A DNA stretch of 64,000 bases. Source: Myrica gale (Eukaryota; Streptophyta; Magnoliopsida; Fagales; Myricaceae). This document shows positions 36,811-49,542 of this stretch, piece by piece (position 1 is the first letter of the stretch; every line of letters begins with the position of its first letter). Location: the NCBI GenBank assembly GCA_963930655.1, contig OZ005603.1:23326201-23390200 (forward strand), given 5' to 3'. The notes beneath the pieces were generated by a model that made no database searches, was not told the DNA's origin, and saw only the letters and a list, made by a program, of their open reading frames with translations. Both the position numbers and the translations under genes were made by a program.

Positions 36811-37021
36811 TAAAGACTCATTTTCGAATGAGTCAGATCTGAAGGTGAGGATTTTCTTTCACAAATCTAATAGCCAACAATCATCCACGTCATTGAATGA
36901 ATAACTCTCGCTGCAGAAGTTAGAAACTCTTTGCAATGACGTGTATGTCTATGATGTTAGATTTGTGGGAGGCTAGGAAATCCTCTCCGTTCAATCAGAC
37001 TCATTCGAAAATGTGCCCTTA
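36811..37021. repeat. Foldback element (about 210 bp)
   Basis: The left arm (GACTCATTTTCGAATGAGTC, later TCACAAATCTAATAGCC) matches the complement of the right arm (GTTAGATTTGTGGGAGGC ... CAGACTCATTCGAAAATGTG). Arms are roughly 70 bp with substitutions. It looks like a MITE; the target duplication is not resolved. Confidence 0.65.
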
Positions 37022-37205
37022 GAAAAGAATCTGTTCTCTTTAATATTGTTTATATAAAATTTCGGACAATATAATCTTTACAATAAGATCTATACGTTGT
37101 TTTTATCCCCTTCAAATCACATTGTATAATCCAGTCATAGGATTCTAATTCCACATGAATAGCGAGAGCCCCCACCCTATTTCTATAGGATCGGGATCCT
37201 AGGTA

Positions 37206-37393
37206 TTGCAGAGGGAGCAATTAGGAATGGGAGGGAGAAAGGTGTGGGTCCTGGTGGGGACCCACGCTGCCCGAACAGCACTCACACTGTTCGGGCAAGG
37301 TGGGTCCTTACTAGGATCCACCATTTTCTCTCCCTCTTTCTCCTATTGCACCTGCAATTCGGTCACCCGACTTGTTCGGTCACCCGACTTGTA
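37206..37393. repeat. GC-rich hairpin (about 150 bp) and adjacent 17-bp direct repeat
   Basis: At 37206-37357 the left arm (GGGAGGGAGAAAGGTG ... GACCCACGCTGCCCGAACAG) pairs with the right arm (CTGTTCGGGCAAGGTGGGTC ... CCACCATTTTCTCTCCCTC) around a small loop near 37282. It is followed by two copies of CGGTCACCCGACTTGT at about 37360-37393. The base composition is unlike the AT-rich surroundings. It is a likely MITE; the open frames here are not supported. Confidence 0.6.
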
Positions 37394-40300
37394 GAAAATC
37401 CCCGTATATTTCCATTGGCATATCTTATACGCAGGTTTGTATCGAGACACGCATCCATCAAATGATGCCTGGCCTGCTCTAAAGTCTAAAAACGACGCGT
37501 GATGGCACATATCATAATTATATGATCGTACCAGTATCAATCGTGATCTTCTAATTAAGATGTATTAGTGTGCCTGATAATCAACGGAAGTTATATATAT
37601 ATTACGATCCCAGTAAAATTTATGAATATTATTCATAAATACTCAATAATTCGAACACCGAAACTCTATTAATTGAACAAACCGTATTTAAAAAGTAGAC
37701 TCTGGATATATATTCGAATCCTACTGGAGGGAGTTTATAACTTTTTAAGTTTTGCGTGCTGTACTGGGACACACATCTAGTTTGACCTTTTCAAAATTTA
37801 CAGTTCGTGGCCCAATTATAAGTTCTGGAGTCTCTGCTATTGGCGTATAGGTGATCAAGAAATTGAACTCTAGCTAGAGTACAGTAATCCCTCTGGGATT
37901 CTATTCGTTTAATCAGCTAGATATTATTTGCATGTGCATGCCAATTAAAAAGAACATTATTAATATATAAAGGGCTAGCTTAAACGAGGAGCACTGTATT
38001 TGGTCTCCAAAGAAGACAAAGCTCTAGCTGGATATCATATACGTACGCCTGTCACATGATACTTCACTATTTGGGTTACTTAAATTCCAAGCCCAACCAG
38101 TACATCATATATATGTGGTTTTCCTTGCTTAATTTGCCCCATACGGCCATAACTAGAAGTGGGGTTCCTCCCTCCCCGGCCCCGACGTTTCTTCCCCAAG
38201 AAAGATTTAATGGGATTTTTGAGCAGATATGGACGTGGCTTTCTAGTTTTGTACTCCACGAGAGATGACAAACGTATTTAATTTGATGGTACGTAGGATG
38301 TAGGTGAAATGAGAACATGGTGGTCCGAAGATGTATAGGCTAGCTGAACAACTTTTAGTCATGGACTATCGTTATATATTATAAGTAGGTGCTGATATAT
38401 GTTACATCAAGATTGGAGATCATATATATATATATATATATGATGCGTGTCTTGCTGTAATTGGGTTTTGAAAACTCAATAATTAGCTAGGTAGCCCAAC
38501 AAACATATGAGATCAATTATTGTTCCCCCCGTTTTAAAATCATCACACAATGATTTGTTAATAACGGTAGGGTTTGAGGAATCTTCGTCTTCTTCACTAT
38601 TCTTCATGCAAAGTCAATGCAAGTAAAGACTCTTGTCTTTTTACAAACTTTTAGGTAGGGTTTGCCCAATTATATATCTGCATGCTTGCCCACGCAACAG
38701 GCATGCATCACAGATCTGCTTTGTCCTGCCAAGAAAATAATTAATGATTCCTTTCTAATCAAAATATATCTTCCGCTCTCTCTCTTATTATTATTATTTG
38801 TTTGGTCAAATCATAAAAGGTACATTCAATTAATTATATGTCGATTAACAGGTTTTTTTTATATAACGAATGAAATCCTATATACACACACAAGACCTAC
38901 TAGAATGAAAACGAGAAAATACGAGGTAATTAATTCCGAGCGGACGTGTCTCGCACTCCAAATATTAGGTAATTTAGGGGAGTCGAACCTTAGCTGACAA
39001 CTTATGATCAAGCTATCCCACCTACTATTCGCGGCGACCCTTGGATATATATAGTGTCAATTGACATTATATATTGAAGCACTTCTTTTAACTTTTCTTA
39101 TATGGGCCTCATCTTATGTTAGTGCCTAAAATGCAGGCAGTCTATACATAGCTGTGATCATAATTTTGACCTTTTCATGATATATATGGCCCCGTTTACC
39201 CCATAATTGGTTACTTCTTCAAATTGAAGCTGTCTTATTTGATAATAGGAGTCACGGGCAGGCCATGGGACAGAATCTATCTACTAAAGTCTTGATCTCA
39301 AATTTAAGCATATATCTTCTGTTTTAAAGCTTGGTCTAGAACCGACAAATTAATATTTGCACAGAGATAATGGTAAAGGCCGTTTATGCTGAAATAGTCA
39401 TCTAACTACGTAATTATTTCCATGTCATTAATTAGTTGGAATTTGAGACAATATTCTATGTTGAAGATATTATATTCTTGTAAATGAATGTATTATGTTT
39501 CTTGTTTATCGTGTTCCACAACTGCTAGAATTAATGTATAGTCAGAATCGAAAGACAACGGTGAAATTTGATGATCTAATCACAATTTGACTTAGCAAAA
39601 GGAGGAAAAAAAAAGGAAGGAAGAGTGCATGATAAACAAGTTACTCGTTTGGCCTTGTTTTCAATCCTTTTGAAATGAAGAAACCAGACAAGGAAGAAAA
39701 CACAAAAAGTGAGTCAGATATTATACCTAACTCTTGGCCAACTTTAATGAGGATTTTTCGTTTCTGAACCTTCGGTTTACCAGTCCCATTGCTCTTTATC
39801 TTTTGCAAATTACGCACTTTCCATACCTTTTCTAGAACAAGATCTGGCTTTTATGCTGCATATTGATCATCGATCTTTCAATTCATGGACACATCTGTAA
39901 AGCGTACTTTTTAAATCCAGAACTTTGTTATTCAAATAGATAGTTCTCTTCATAGCAGAAAATGGATCTTATCAACAAGCTTCGTATTTTGTATATAAAG
40001 CCATCCCTATCGATCGACGACTGGAACTTTGAGCTGCAATGATGCGAGTTCCAGCTTCTCTTAGAAGGAAGGCCAATTAAATCAAAATTTGAGTAATACG
40101 TGGCGATTTCCTAGAATAATATTCTTGATCGATTAGTCAAATAGTTTGAATTTAGCTCCCTCATATTTTTCCAAATGAAAGAAACAACGAGGAAAAGATA
40201 GTCTCAATGTTGGGTAAAGGTTGGCAGTAAAGGAACCATTAGAGAGTTAATTTTTTGCAGGATTATAGTTTAGCTAATTCGACCAACCGTCCTGCTTGTT

Positions 40301-43300
40301 CTTTCTTATTCTTTGCTTTTCTTCTGGGCAATCTGACCAGTCTCTTTCTTGCTTGCAAAATCTACAATATATATGCATGCTTAATTAACATATGGAAACT
40401 GCATATATTCATGACGTCTAGAAGATCGATTGACTTGCTTGCAAGAAGATTTGTGCATGCAGTACTTAAATGGATGATTAAATACGTCGTACCGACAATT
40501 TTTGCCGATTTAGAGTGGATATGTCAACTAGTGAAGGTTTCTTTTTGTGTTTTTAATGCAAACAATCACTATTAGATACTAAAACGAAGAGAATATATGT
40601 TAATATATTGGAGACTTGCATGCATGTGTCGTTAGGTAAAGATAACGAACATGAACCTAGGGAATCTAATACGTACGCAGACAAGAACATATGTATGTAT
40701 ATAGGTTCAACCATTATAGGTTCAAATTATCTGTTAATTGTTTAGGGAGCTGCACCTACCCTGGTTGTTATTCCCTCTCTCCACTAGAAATTGATTGCTT
40801 CGACAAGACTGCTACATTACATGCGCTGAAAATAAACGATCCCTTGGGTGGTTTGATATGAACTTTTGATCAAAAGGTCAAGTCTATACCGATGACTTCA
40901 GTGACAAGGGAACTAGACAAATTATACCAATAGCATCGAAGTAAGTTCCCCCCCACTTGCTTTTTCCGATTAGGTTAATTAATTTTACATTAATTGATAT
41001 AGTTAATTCAAAGATGCTGCTTTCTATTTGGATAATTTTCTGCGAAGAGTGCTGGCTATTATGTATGTCATGGTCCTTTTCTAGCCACTGCAGAATCAGT
41101 AAGGCTTTCGAATTTGGGAAAGAAAATCTAGATCATGAAGCTCAAAAACTAAAAAAATGAATCAGTAAGGCTTTTGAATTTGCTTTCTTCGTTTGAGAAA
41201 GCATGCAAAAGTAGATCATGAAGCTCAAAAACTTAAAAAATGAATCAGTAAGGCTTTTGAATTTGCTTTCTTCGTTTGAGAAAGCATGCAAAAGGGGTCG
41301 GTTTTCTAACTCCATTAATGGTGCCTGGTTAACTATGATCAACGTCTAGCTAGTTTGAAAAGGAACTTTTGTGGTTGGAAAGCGTCCAAAAAACGTAAAT
41401 CTAGCTAATTGGAGGCATGGGTTTATAAAGTCACCTCAAGGGATTAATTACAGAAGCAGAAACTAAAGGGAACAGATGATCATCAGGTCAAACCATATGC
41501 TGCCTATGGGGTTAGGAGAAAGCGTGATAGAAAGAAAAGAACAAAGCCCGTACGTTTAAACATATGAAATCTCCTCTTTGGACCACAAAACAGAACAGTT
41601 TTCCTAGAAATCTCTATTATGTCGTTGGAAATATTCGAATCACAAGCGTATCAGCGATGGTTGTGTTTTTTCTTTCAAACTACTATTCGGATGGGCCCCT
41701 GACAGTTTTTAAATCTAATATTAATAGTCTCTCTCCCATGTTCTGTTTTTCTCCACCAAAATCAAGTCTTAATTTGTAGATGACAAGTGTGCAGCGTATT
41801 GTGTCCCAGTACAGATAACTTAAAGTACATTATCGCCTGGTCTTGAGTGTCGCAATCATGGAAGACAGTAGCCAATGAAGTTATAGATCATATATAAAAC
41901 CTGCATGAGCTCTAGCATGACAAAAAAAGATGCCTAATCGGCAAGCTGGACAAAATAAGCGCTCACGAAGTGATCCTTTAATTTCCGTTTTTAAATATTT
42001 AGTACGTACGTTTACATATATAGTTTATTGTAAGTTTATAAGATTTAATTAATTAGTTCCCATTGAAGGCCAATACTGCAAATTAATTTTGTGTTTTATT
42101 TGGTCCTCTGTACTAGCTAGTGATGTAATATTCGGTGCTCCAATTATAGTGAATATATAGGTCAATGACACTGATCATCACCTATTGTGTCCATGAATCC
42201 CTCTCCGACCATCGATCCAACCCGCACTAGGATACCTAAGATTAAAGCCTCCGATGGGGAGACAAATTAATTAATGGCGTGTATCTCTGTGAGTTCAGTT
42301 TTATATTGATTATAGTAGTATTGACAGATTTGGGCTCCCTCGCACGAAGGGGTAGCCTCCCCCTATTCAATTTTTTCTTAACGAAGATTCCAATATGGAC
42401 AACGTTTTGTGAGTTTTTTTTTCAAATTGGTTCACGTGACGGGATCTTATTGAGTGTGATGTGTCCCGCTGTTAGCTGACTATGCATGTAAGGGACGAAA
42501 TTTACGGAATGATTAAATCGACAAACAATAATAACCTGATGACTGATTTAAGCAAATTTTAAACCTAAGAATCATTTTGAAAAATGGTGTAAAACCCATG
42601 ACCAAAATGGCCGGTCATTAACCCTTTTTTTTGTCAAAACACACTAAAACTCATCATTTTTTTAAAAAAAATAAAAATAAAAATAGAAGCCTATTATATG
42701 TTTGGATGCTCAAAAAATGTAGAAAATTTCCTTTCACTAATTCTAATAACAATTTTCTTATTGGGGGTTAGTATTGATTTTAATAGGAGTTTGCAAAAAG
42801 TTAATAGAAAAATTGAAAGATGTTTGGTTGGATATTGATTTTTAGAGTTTGTGAAAATATAGAGATATATGATTTGATAGAATGTTTTTAATGAGAAAGT
42901 GAAAAAGTGAGGAGAAAGATGATTGAACGAAGTTTTTTTTATAATTTTTTGATACAACATGTGGACTCCACTGTAGGGTCCATACTTGTAACACCTCATC
43001 CCCAAATAGAGTTAGTAAACTCATGCAAAATTACAAGAAGAATTAATCATGCCAAAATGATAAAATACTTATTATAAGGTAGCTTAGGCAAAAACTATTT
43101 TGCAATTTAACATTAATCTTAAAAAACATTTACTAATTTTTTACAACCCACATAAAAAATTAAACTCTCAATTTTTTTTAAAGTTTTAATTCCCAAACAT
43201 CATAAGAAGTCTGACTTGGATCCAAATAAAATCAGAAGAAAAAGAAATGATCAATCAACAAAGAATATCAGCTTCGATTGATCCAAGTTTGGTTTCTTAT

Positions 43301-43757
43301 TATTCAAGTATTTAATTACGAGAGAATTAAATTACATGGGCTTGTACGATCAGAAAAAAAGTAAATTAAATTAAGCGATATCATCATTTGTCTGAAGCAC
43401 AAATATATATAGTACTAGACAACTATTTTTATTATTATCTACAATTTTTTTTTTTTAATTCATCAGCCCATTCCAAAGCCTATGTACGCGTGTAACTACT
43501 TTGACGGCCGAAAAGGAAGCCAATAAGAGCACGTCTCCATCCAAATTATAGGTGGTGCATGCTGAAGCTAATTGGTCGATCAAAGCCAAAATTTAGTACG
43601 AGATTATATTATAACAATATATACTTTGAAGTAATTTTTTCTCAAGGACAAAGAACAGCAAACGCTGAAAGTTCTGATCTCTTTAGTGATATTATAGTCA
43701 TTCATTGAGGACCTTGTTGGAATATAATTTCGAAACTCGGCAGAATATTGATACCAA
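37394..43757. other. Long intergenic stretch without recognised genes
   Basis: AT-rich DNA with many TATATA and TTAATTA words, including an AT microsatellite at 38422-38441 and the short tandem repeat near 41.1-41.3 kb. A possible weak element lies at about 42698-43202 (ends with ATGTTTGG / CCAAACAT words). Short open frames (for example 40255-40575, 38662-38997, 41564-41779) show no domain, splice context or conservation that I can recognise. A box B-like GGTTCGACTCC on the minus strand near 38980-38990 may be a SINE or tRNA relic. Confidence 0.45.
41094..41297. repeat. Short tandem repeat, three partial copies
   Basis: ATCAGTAAGGCTTT recurs at 41094, 41161 and 41244. The second and third copies share an 83-bp unit including TTGAATTTGCTTTCTTCG and AGAAAGCATGCAAAAG; the first is shorter and more diverged (67-bp step). 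Confidence 0.85.
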
Positions 43758-43766
43758 TTAATGAAA

Positions 43767-44148
43767 GGGTTAAATTTTGCACCCTCCAATTATGCAGTCT
43801 CGACACTTTACACCAAAATCTATTATTTTTTATTACATTGCACTTATCAACTATTCATTTTAGATACTTTGCACCCCCGTTAAAATTTTTAGTTACTTTA
43901 TACATAAAATAATTTTTTGACGTGCAAAATGACAATTTTGTCTCCATAATTTTCTGGCAGTGACTATTTTATGAGAGTAAAATAATAATTTAGATATCAA
44001 AAAATAAATTTCCGTCCAAATGAAAATTTTAATAGGGTGCAAAATGTCTGAAATTAATAGTTAGTGAGTGCTCAATGTCACAAAAATAATATATAGAGAT
44101 GCAAAGTGCCAAGACTCAAAATTAGAGGGTGTAAAGTTTATTTATCCT
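43767..44148. mobile_element. MULE-type MITE (382 bp)
   Basis: Perfect 9-bp flanking repeat TTAATGAAA (43758-43766 and 44149-44157) and long imperfect inverted repeats. The left side GGGTTAAATTTTGCACCCTC is mirrored by GAGGGTGTAAAGTTTATTTA on the right. No coding content. The 9-bp duplication and long TIRs fit Mutator-like MITEs. Confidence 0.8.
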
Positions 44149-44291
44149 TTAATGAAATAATCTTATAGAAGATCAAATGCTCTAAAATACCTTAATCGGA
44201 TTGTTTTATTTAATTTGAAGAGAAATAGACACAATATCTAATTGGCGAACCAATAGTCTCAAATTGGATTGATAGACGTATATTTTTTATG

Positions 44292-44620
44292 GGTTAAATA
44301 CACTTTACCTCCTTATCTTTAGAGTCATTTACACTTTGCACCTCGATGTATTATTTTTGACATATTGGACCCATAAAGTTACACATTTTTTCAATTTGGA
44401 CTCCGTAACCAAATTGCCCGTCAATTTAGTCTGATTTCGTCAAAAATTTTATACATTGCACTCCACGTTTTGACGGAATCCGTCTAAATTGACGAACAAT
44501 CTGGGTACGAGACCCAAATTAAAAAAATGTGTAAGTTAAGAGGTCTAATGTATCAAAAATAATACATCGGGTGCAAAATATAAATGACCTCAAAAATAAG
44601 GAGTCAAAGTGTATTTAACC
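44292..44620. mobile_element. Long-TIR MITE (about 330 bp)
   Basis: The left arm GGTTAAATACACTTTACCTC, continuing with GTCATTTACACTTTGCACC and TGTATTATTTTTGACATATT, is the near-complement of the right arm ending GTGTATTTAACC. Arms are over 100 bp. The flanks (TTTTTTAT and TTTTTTAAT) are compatible with a 9-bp duplication but low in complexity. The word set is shared with the MITEs at 35300 and 43767. Confidence 0.75.
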
Positions 44621-45522
44621 TTTTTTTAATTTTCTAAATTTCATTATCCAAGCAAGGCCTGATCTAGAAAGGGGAAAAAAAAGTTTGTCCCACTCCCCTA
44701 ACCGACTTGTACTGATATTATACTCGTAGAGTAGTTGATGGATGTGCAGGTGCTCCTCTAACCGGCTTGTACTGATCATTAAACTCGATTGATGGATGTG
44801 AATTTTTTTGCTATTTTAAGAATTTGGCCAATTAGAAAATCAAGTATTTTTTATATTTTCCACCGACTCTAATATTTATTTTTAAAAAATAATAATAATC
44901 TTTTATCCACAATTTTTCACATACTTTAATAAAAATTAATCTACGATAAAAAAATCCTTAAAAATTTTCCACTAACTTTTGACAAACTCCATAAAATTCA
45001 ATTACTTAATTTTTTTTTCCTAAAAACTTCAAATATGAACACATTTTATCTTGTCAAACATCACCTAAATTATTTTCCCCATGCCATATTCGTATTGAAG
45101 CTGTGACCATTTGTTCTTGTTGGAAATTCACGGCGCGGGATTTTTCTTTCACCTTCTTTGATCATCTTTTATCTTGCTACAAGTGACTTTTGTTCTAGAA
45201 TGTCCTTTTTTCGGTGTAATTTTGAATAATGTGTAGCCCTGGTTCTCTTAGCAAAATAGAAATGTGATTGAATTAAGGTAATTTTCTAACTTGTATGTCA
45301 AATTTAGAAAATCCACTACTGTTTTTTTTTTTGTCTTAGCTAATGGTTTGACAAAACATCTTTGATGGTCATCTTTTAGGATTGAGATATTTTTTTATTT
45401 ACTAAACGAATTAGATAATTTAATTCCTATGAATATGTCCGAATTGGATCATTCCAATTTATGTATCAAATTAAAAAGCACCTTAATCCCTCCTTTCAAT
45501 ATATAACTGTTTATTTTGCTAT
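44621..45522. other. AT-rich spacer before the CACTA element
   Basis: No gene was recognised. Imperfect short repeats of an ACTGATATTATACTCG type near 44710-44790 and T-rich runs only. Confidence 0.4.
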
Positions 45523-46748
45523 CACTACAAGAAATATAGTTTTAAGTGACAAAAGTTTGGGTGTCAAACCAAATTTTGTCACCTAAAGTGAACTTTCCCT
45601 CACAAAATATTAATTTTGTCACCCAAAACCATCCAGGAACACCAAAATCGTCCGGACCGGTCAAAAACATGTTTGGGCATATTTCTGGTGTGACGACATA
45701 CACGCGTCGTCGCGAATGAATGACGATAAAAATCGTTACAAAACAAAATACCGTCCAGACGAACAAGCAAACCGTTCGGACTCTCTTCAGAGTGACAAAT
45801 TCAAAATTGTCGTAATTGAGTGACAATTAGAATCGTCACAATTTTTACAATACTATCCTGACTCTTTTTATAAAACATCCAAACAGACATTGCCTGACGA
45901 ATAATAATCGTCAAGAACACTCTATTCAGTCCGGACATTATCAACAATGTTCCAACGAAAAAATTACATCTTCCGGACAGTATGAAAAAGGTCTGCAGAA
46001 TTATGAATGCTTCTTCTGCGAATCGTGTGGCTTCACGTTGCAAAACTTCAGACACGTGACATCGATATCGTCTGGACCAACAAATAGCGTCTGGACAGTA
46101 TAAGTTCTAGAACCTTTTCTAATCGGGCATATTTAATAACGTTAAATTTGATAGAGCCACGTGTGAATATAACCGCTGAGAAGAGTCTGAATGCTAATAA
46201 AATGCGTTCAGATGGTTATTGGAAACATTAAACCCGACAGACTTTGTCAAAATCACAAACTCACTCACTTCTCTCTAACTTTTCTCCCAAATATTTTCAC
46301 TACCCATTTGAGATCTCTCAAGGAACTTCAGGTAAAACTTTCTTCATGAATTTGCTTCACAATTTCATGTATTTCGATTAAATATCGTTCGCTGTTTAGT
46401 TTGTTGTGTTGTTTGCGTCTATCAAATTACGTTGTTTTGCCGGTGTTCATCGAAACACGTTCGGACGTCTTTTTACACCGTCCGGATATTTTCTACAACG
46501 TCAGGATTGTATTTTTACGTTCGAACGTCCTAAAATTTAAACGACGAAGTTTGATTTTGGTGCGAACGGTTTATGCTTATATCCAGACGGCTAGGTTCAC
46601 CATAGAACGCTCTGGGAGAAGTATCACCAATGTCGGGAGACAAACAGAGCGGCTAACTTGGGCAGACGCCTTTTTAGTGGAGTTAAAAGAGAGAATTTGG
46701 TCGATAGTGCAGCCGGCGCATTCGTTGTGCGTGGAGCTCCAATGACGC

Positions 46749-46997
46749 TTGACCGGTATGGAGACTAAACTTGTTCTAATGAATAGGGCTATAACAGAAG
46801 AACTGAATTTTATGCGGATGGAATTGTCCTCTGTGAGAGAACAATTGACTCTGTTGTCCCAGTCTGTCCATACCGTTCCGGTACAACTGCAGACACTCGT
46901 CAGACGGATGGATAATATGAAGGAGCATTTGACGCATGTTCGTGATGCTATCAGACGAGATATGGAAGAGCCAGAGGCAGCTCGTGATTTGGATTAA
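46749..46997 (+). CDS. Coiled-coil open frame of the CACTA element (hypothetical)
   Basis: An 82-codon frame with heptad-like spacing (TEELNFMRMELSSVREQLTL, VRRMDNMKEHLTHVRDAIR) and an acidic end. The frame just upstream (to 46745) seems related in composition, ending VELKERIWSIVQPAHSL, and is separated by a stop. Probably an exon or relic of a transposon-encoded protein. No known domain was recognised. Confidence 0.35.
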   Translation: MTGMETKLVLMNRAITEELNFMRMELSSVREQLTLLSQSVHTVPVQLQTLVRRMDNMKEHLTHVRDAIRRDMEEPEAARDLD

Positions 46998-47457
46998 TCT
47001 TCTGTTTATACTTTATCATTATTATTTATTTATCGTTTGAAGGACCGTTTCTGGCTTGTATTAGTCATTATGATAGTGTTTTTCATTCGGTATTTAGATC
47101 ATTTTTTATATTTTTTAGTAATTATTTTTTTTCACTAGATTAAATGTATTCCAATTTAAACGGATAATTAGTAAAATTAAATGGGTCATTACACTAATAG
47201 AACATTTAGTATAATTAGATTGTAATGGTTAGAGTAATTAACTTGCAATTACAATTAAATTGGTGATTAGTTATAACGGATATTTAATATAAAATTATGT
47301 CTAACTATATATATATATATTATGTATTCAAAATAAATAAATTAAATTAAATATTTGTGCCAAATTACATTGTGTTAAATTGAATGAAATAAATTAAATT
47401 ATTTACGTAAATTAAATCATTTAAATAAATTAGGTTTTGTGAAGTAAAGTAAATTTA

Positions 47458-49542
47458 GTGCAAGCGTCCACGTACGAGCGGCCAGGCTGATGACGGGCAA
47501 CCCTCCGCTTGAGCTTTAACGGTGGAGCAACATACAACGATTATTATGTCCCGCTAGATTGTTGTCGAGCGGGACATCAAGTTAGTAGATTTTAACGATC
47601 TCACATTTGAGGCTATGACACTTCCGGAGGTGGTGGAGGGGTTATGTTGACTTTCGTTGATCCACAAGACCGGCTATGCATCAAAGAATATGGTGCATGA
47701 CTCTTTCCCCTGACTGAGCGGGTCGCGCTAATAGAGAAGCACCTTCATCAAGTCCATTGTGTTCTAAAACTCACAGATGGTTAGCAGTAGTCTACATTTA
47801 TTTACTTTCTTATAACATTTATTTTTTATTATGTTTTAAGGACATTTATTTTCATATTATGTTTTGTGGACATGTGTGTGAGTCCTAGATTACAGGATTA
47901 AGGCAACCCAAGAGGGGGGTGAATTGATTTTCTAAACTTTTCGGTTAAAACCCTCAAAGTTGTGTTTACAAGTAAATACTACTTTAGCACAAGTATATAA
48001 TATGCGGAACTGTAAATAAGTGCTAAAGTAAGGAGAAGGGTAAGAGAAACAAACACAGTATTTTTAGGTGGTTCGGCAAACCCACCTACATCCACCCCTC
48101 AAGCTCCTTCACCGAGCCTTGAGGTTTTCCACTACTCTCCAATAGCTTTACACACTAGCTTTCGGGTGCTAGTGAACCGTACAACTGTCTTCTCTCGGGC
48201 TCAACACTCAAACCCACCCAAGTGGTTTTTCTGGCTCACCATTCACAACCTCACCAAGCTTGAGATATACACTATCAAAACTTCTTCTTTAGTGAACAAC
48301 CTCACTAAAGGAAACACCTCTATTGGATAGGTAGATGGAATAACAAAAACTCTCTTGATAGAGTAGATATGAAAATGAAAGCTCTATATCTTTTGATTCA
48401 CACAATGACAAGGATGTGAAAGTGTAATTTGTGTGAATGATATGAGAAATATGAAATAGGAAGGTTTAAGATATTTCTCAAGCTCTACAAAATATATGTT
48501 GTCGTTGGTTGTCCATTTTAGACGAAATGAATGTGTATTTATAGGCCACATATGAAAACTAGCCGTTTATAGCCGTTGGGAGTTTTCTGTTAAAACGAGT
48601 CGGTCGACCGCTACATGAACCGATCGACCGTTTCAAGTTACCGTTACTCCAACGGTCATATTGTCAGAAGCTCAACGACTCTTTTATAAAAGCAACCGGT
48701 CGACCGCTACACGAGGCGGTCGAAGTACCGGTCGACCACTTGAACAGCCGATCGACCTCCTCAATTTAAGCATGATCCGGTTCTTTTAAAAACAAGGTTT
48801 TTGACCACTTTTAAACACCCAATTTATAAAACTTACTTCTCATACGTATATGAAAGGTGTGGGAGTTTGTTTGGGGTGTTTTGAAACCTATAAAAATATT
48901 TTAATCTTTCAAACAAAAGGTAAAACGGTTTATGCACGTTTTGAAATATATACAAGTGCGTGATTCAAATCTTTATCAAAAGTGAAATAAAGAGTTACAA
49001 AGATTATACCTTAAGGTCTTGAAACTTCACTTTGAGCTCCTTGCATCTTCTTGTTTATCTTTCTTCAAGTCTTTGGCTCTTTCATCAAGTCGTCTTTGTC
49101 TTTGAAGATGTTCATTTTATAAACTTGATCCTTTTATTGAAATCATCAAAATCTCGATTGTGCACAAAAGCCAACAATGTATTGGTTTTATTTGATGTTT
49201 TTGTTCATATTAGTGCAAGCGTCCACGTACCAGTGGCCTGGCTGATGACGAGCAACCTTCCGCTCGAGTTTTAACGGTGGTGCAGCTTACAACGATCATT
49301 ATGTCTCACTCGATTATTGTTGAGCGGGACATCAAGTTAGCAGACTGAGCAGGTCATGCTGATAGAGGAGCACCTTCGTCAAGTCTATCACGTTCTAAAA
49401 CTCACCGATGATGATGATCAGTAGTATACATTTATTTACTTTTATTATAACGTTTATTTTTTTATTATGTTTTGATGACATTTACTTTTATATTATGTTT
49501 TGTGGACATGTATTGGTTTTATTTGATGTTTTTGTTCATATT
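47458..49542. repeat. Tandem duplication within the CACTA element, first copy split by an LTR
   Basis: The unit starting GTGCAAGCGTCCACGTA occurs at 47458 and again at 49213, and ends with TGTATTGGTTTTATTTGATG and a TTTGTTCATATTA stretch (49178-49212 and about 49508-49542). The first copy is interrupted by the solo LTR at 47877-49177. The second copy lacks about 125 bp between CAAGTTAGCAGA and CTGAGCAGG. Decayed coding-like sequence runs through both. Confidence 0.85.
47877..49177 (-). mobile_element. Solo LTR (1.3 kb, copia/SIRE-like) inside the CACTA element
   Basis: On the minus strand it begins TGTTGGCTTTTGTGCAC and ends CTAGGACTCACA (TG...CA), flanked by ATGTG (47872-47876) and ATGTA (49178-49182), a 5-bp duplication with one mismatch. 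The uninterrupted target in the neighbouring tandem copy reads GGACATGTATTGG, confirming the insertion point. It contains the TAGGTGGTTCGGCAAACCCA word typical of copia LTRs and several copies of a CGGTCGACCG-like motif (48601-48760). No internal domain or second LTR is present. Confidence 0.8.

Noticed and set aside
38950-39020. Possible tRNA or SINE remnant (box B-like GGTTCGACTCC, minus strand)
   Set aside because: No good box A, cloverleaf, tail or target duplication could be recognised.
45542-46055. Minus-strand frames at the left end of the CACTA element
   Set aside because: They lie across subterminal repeats and lack domains.
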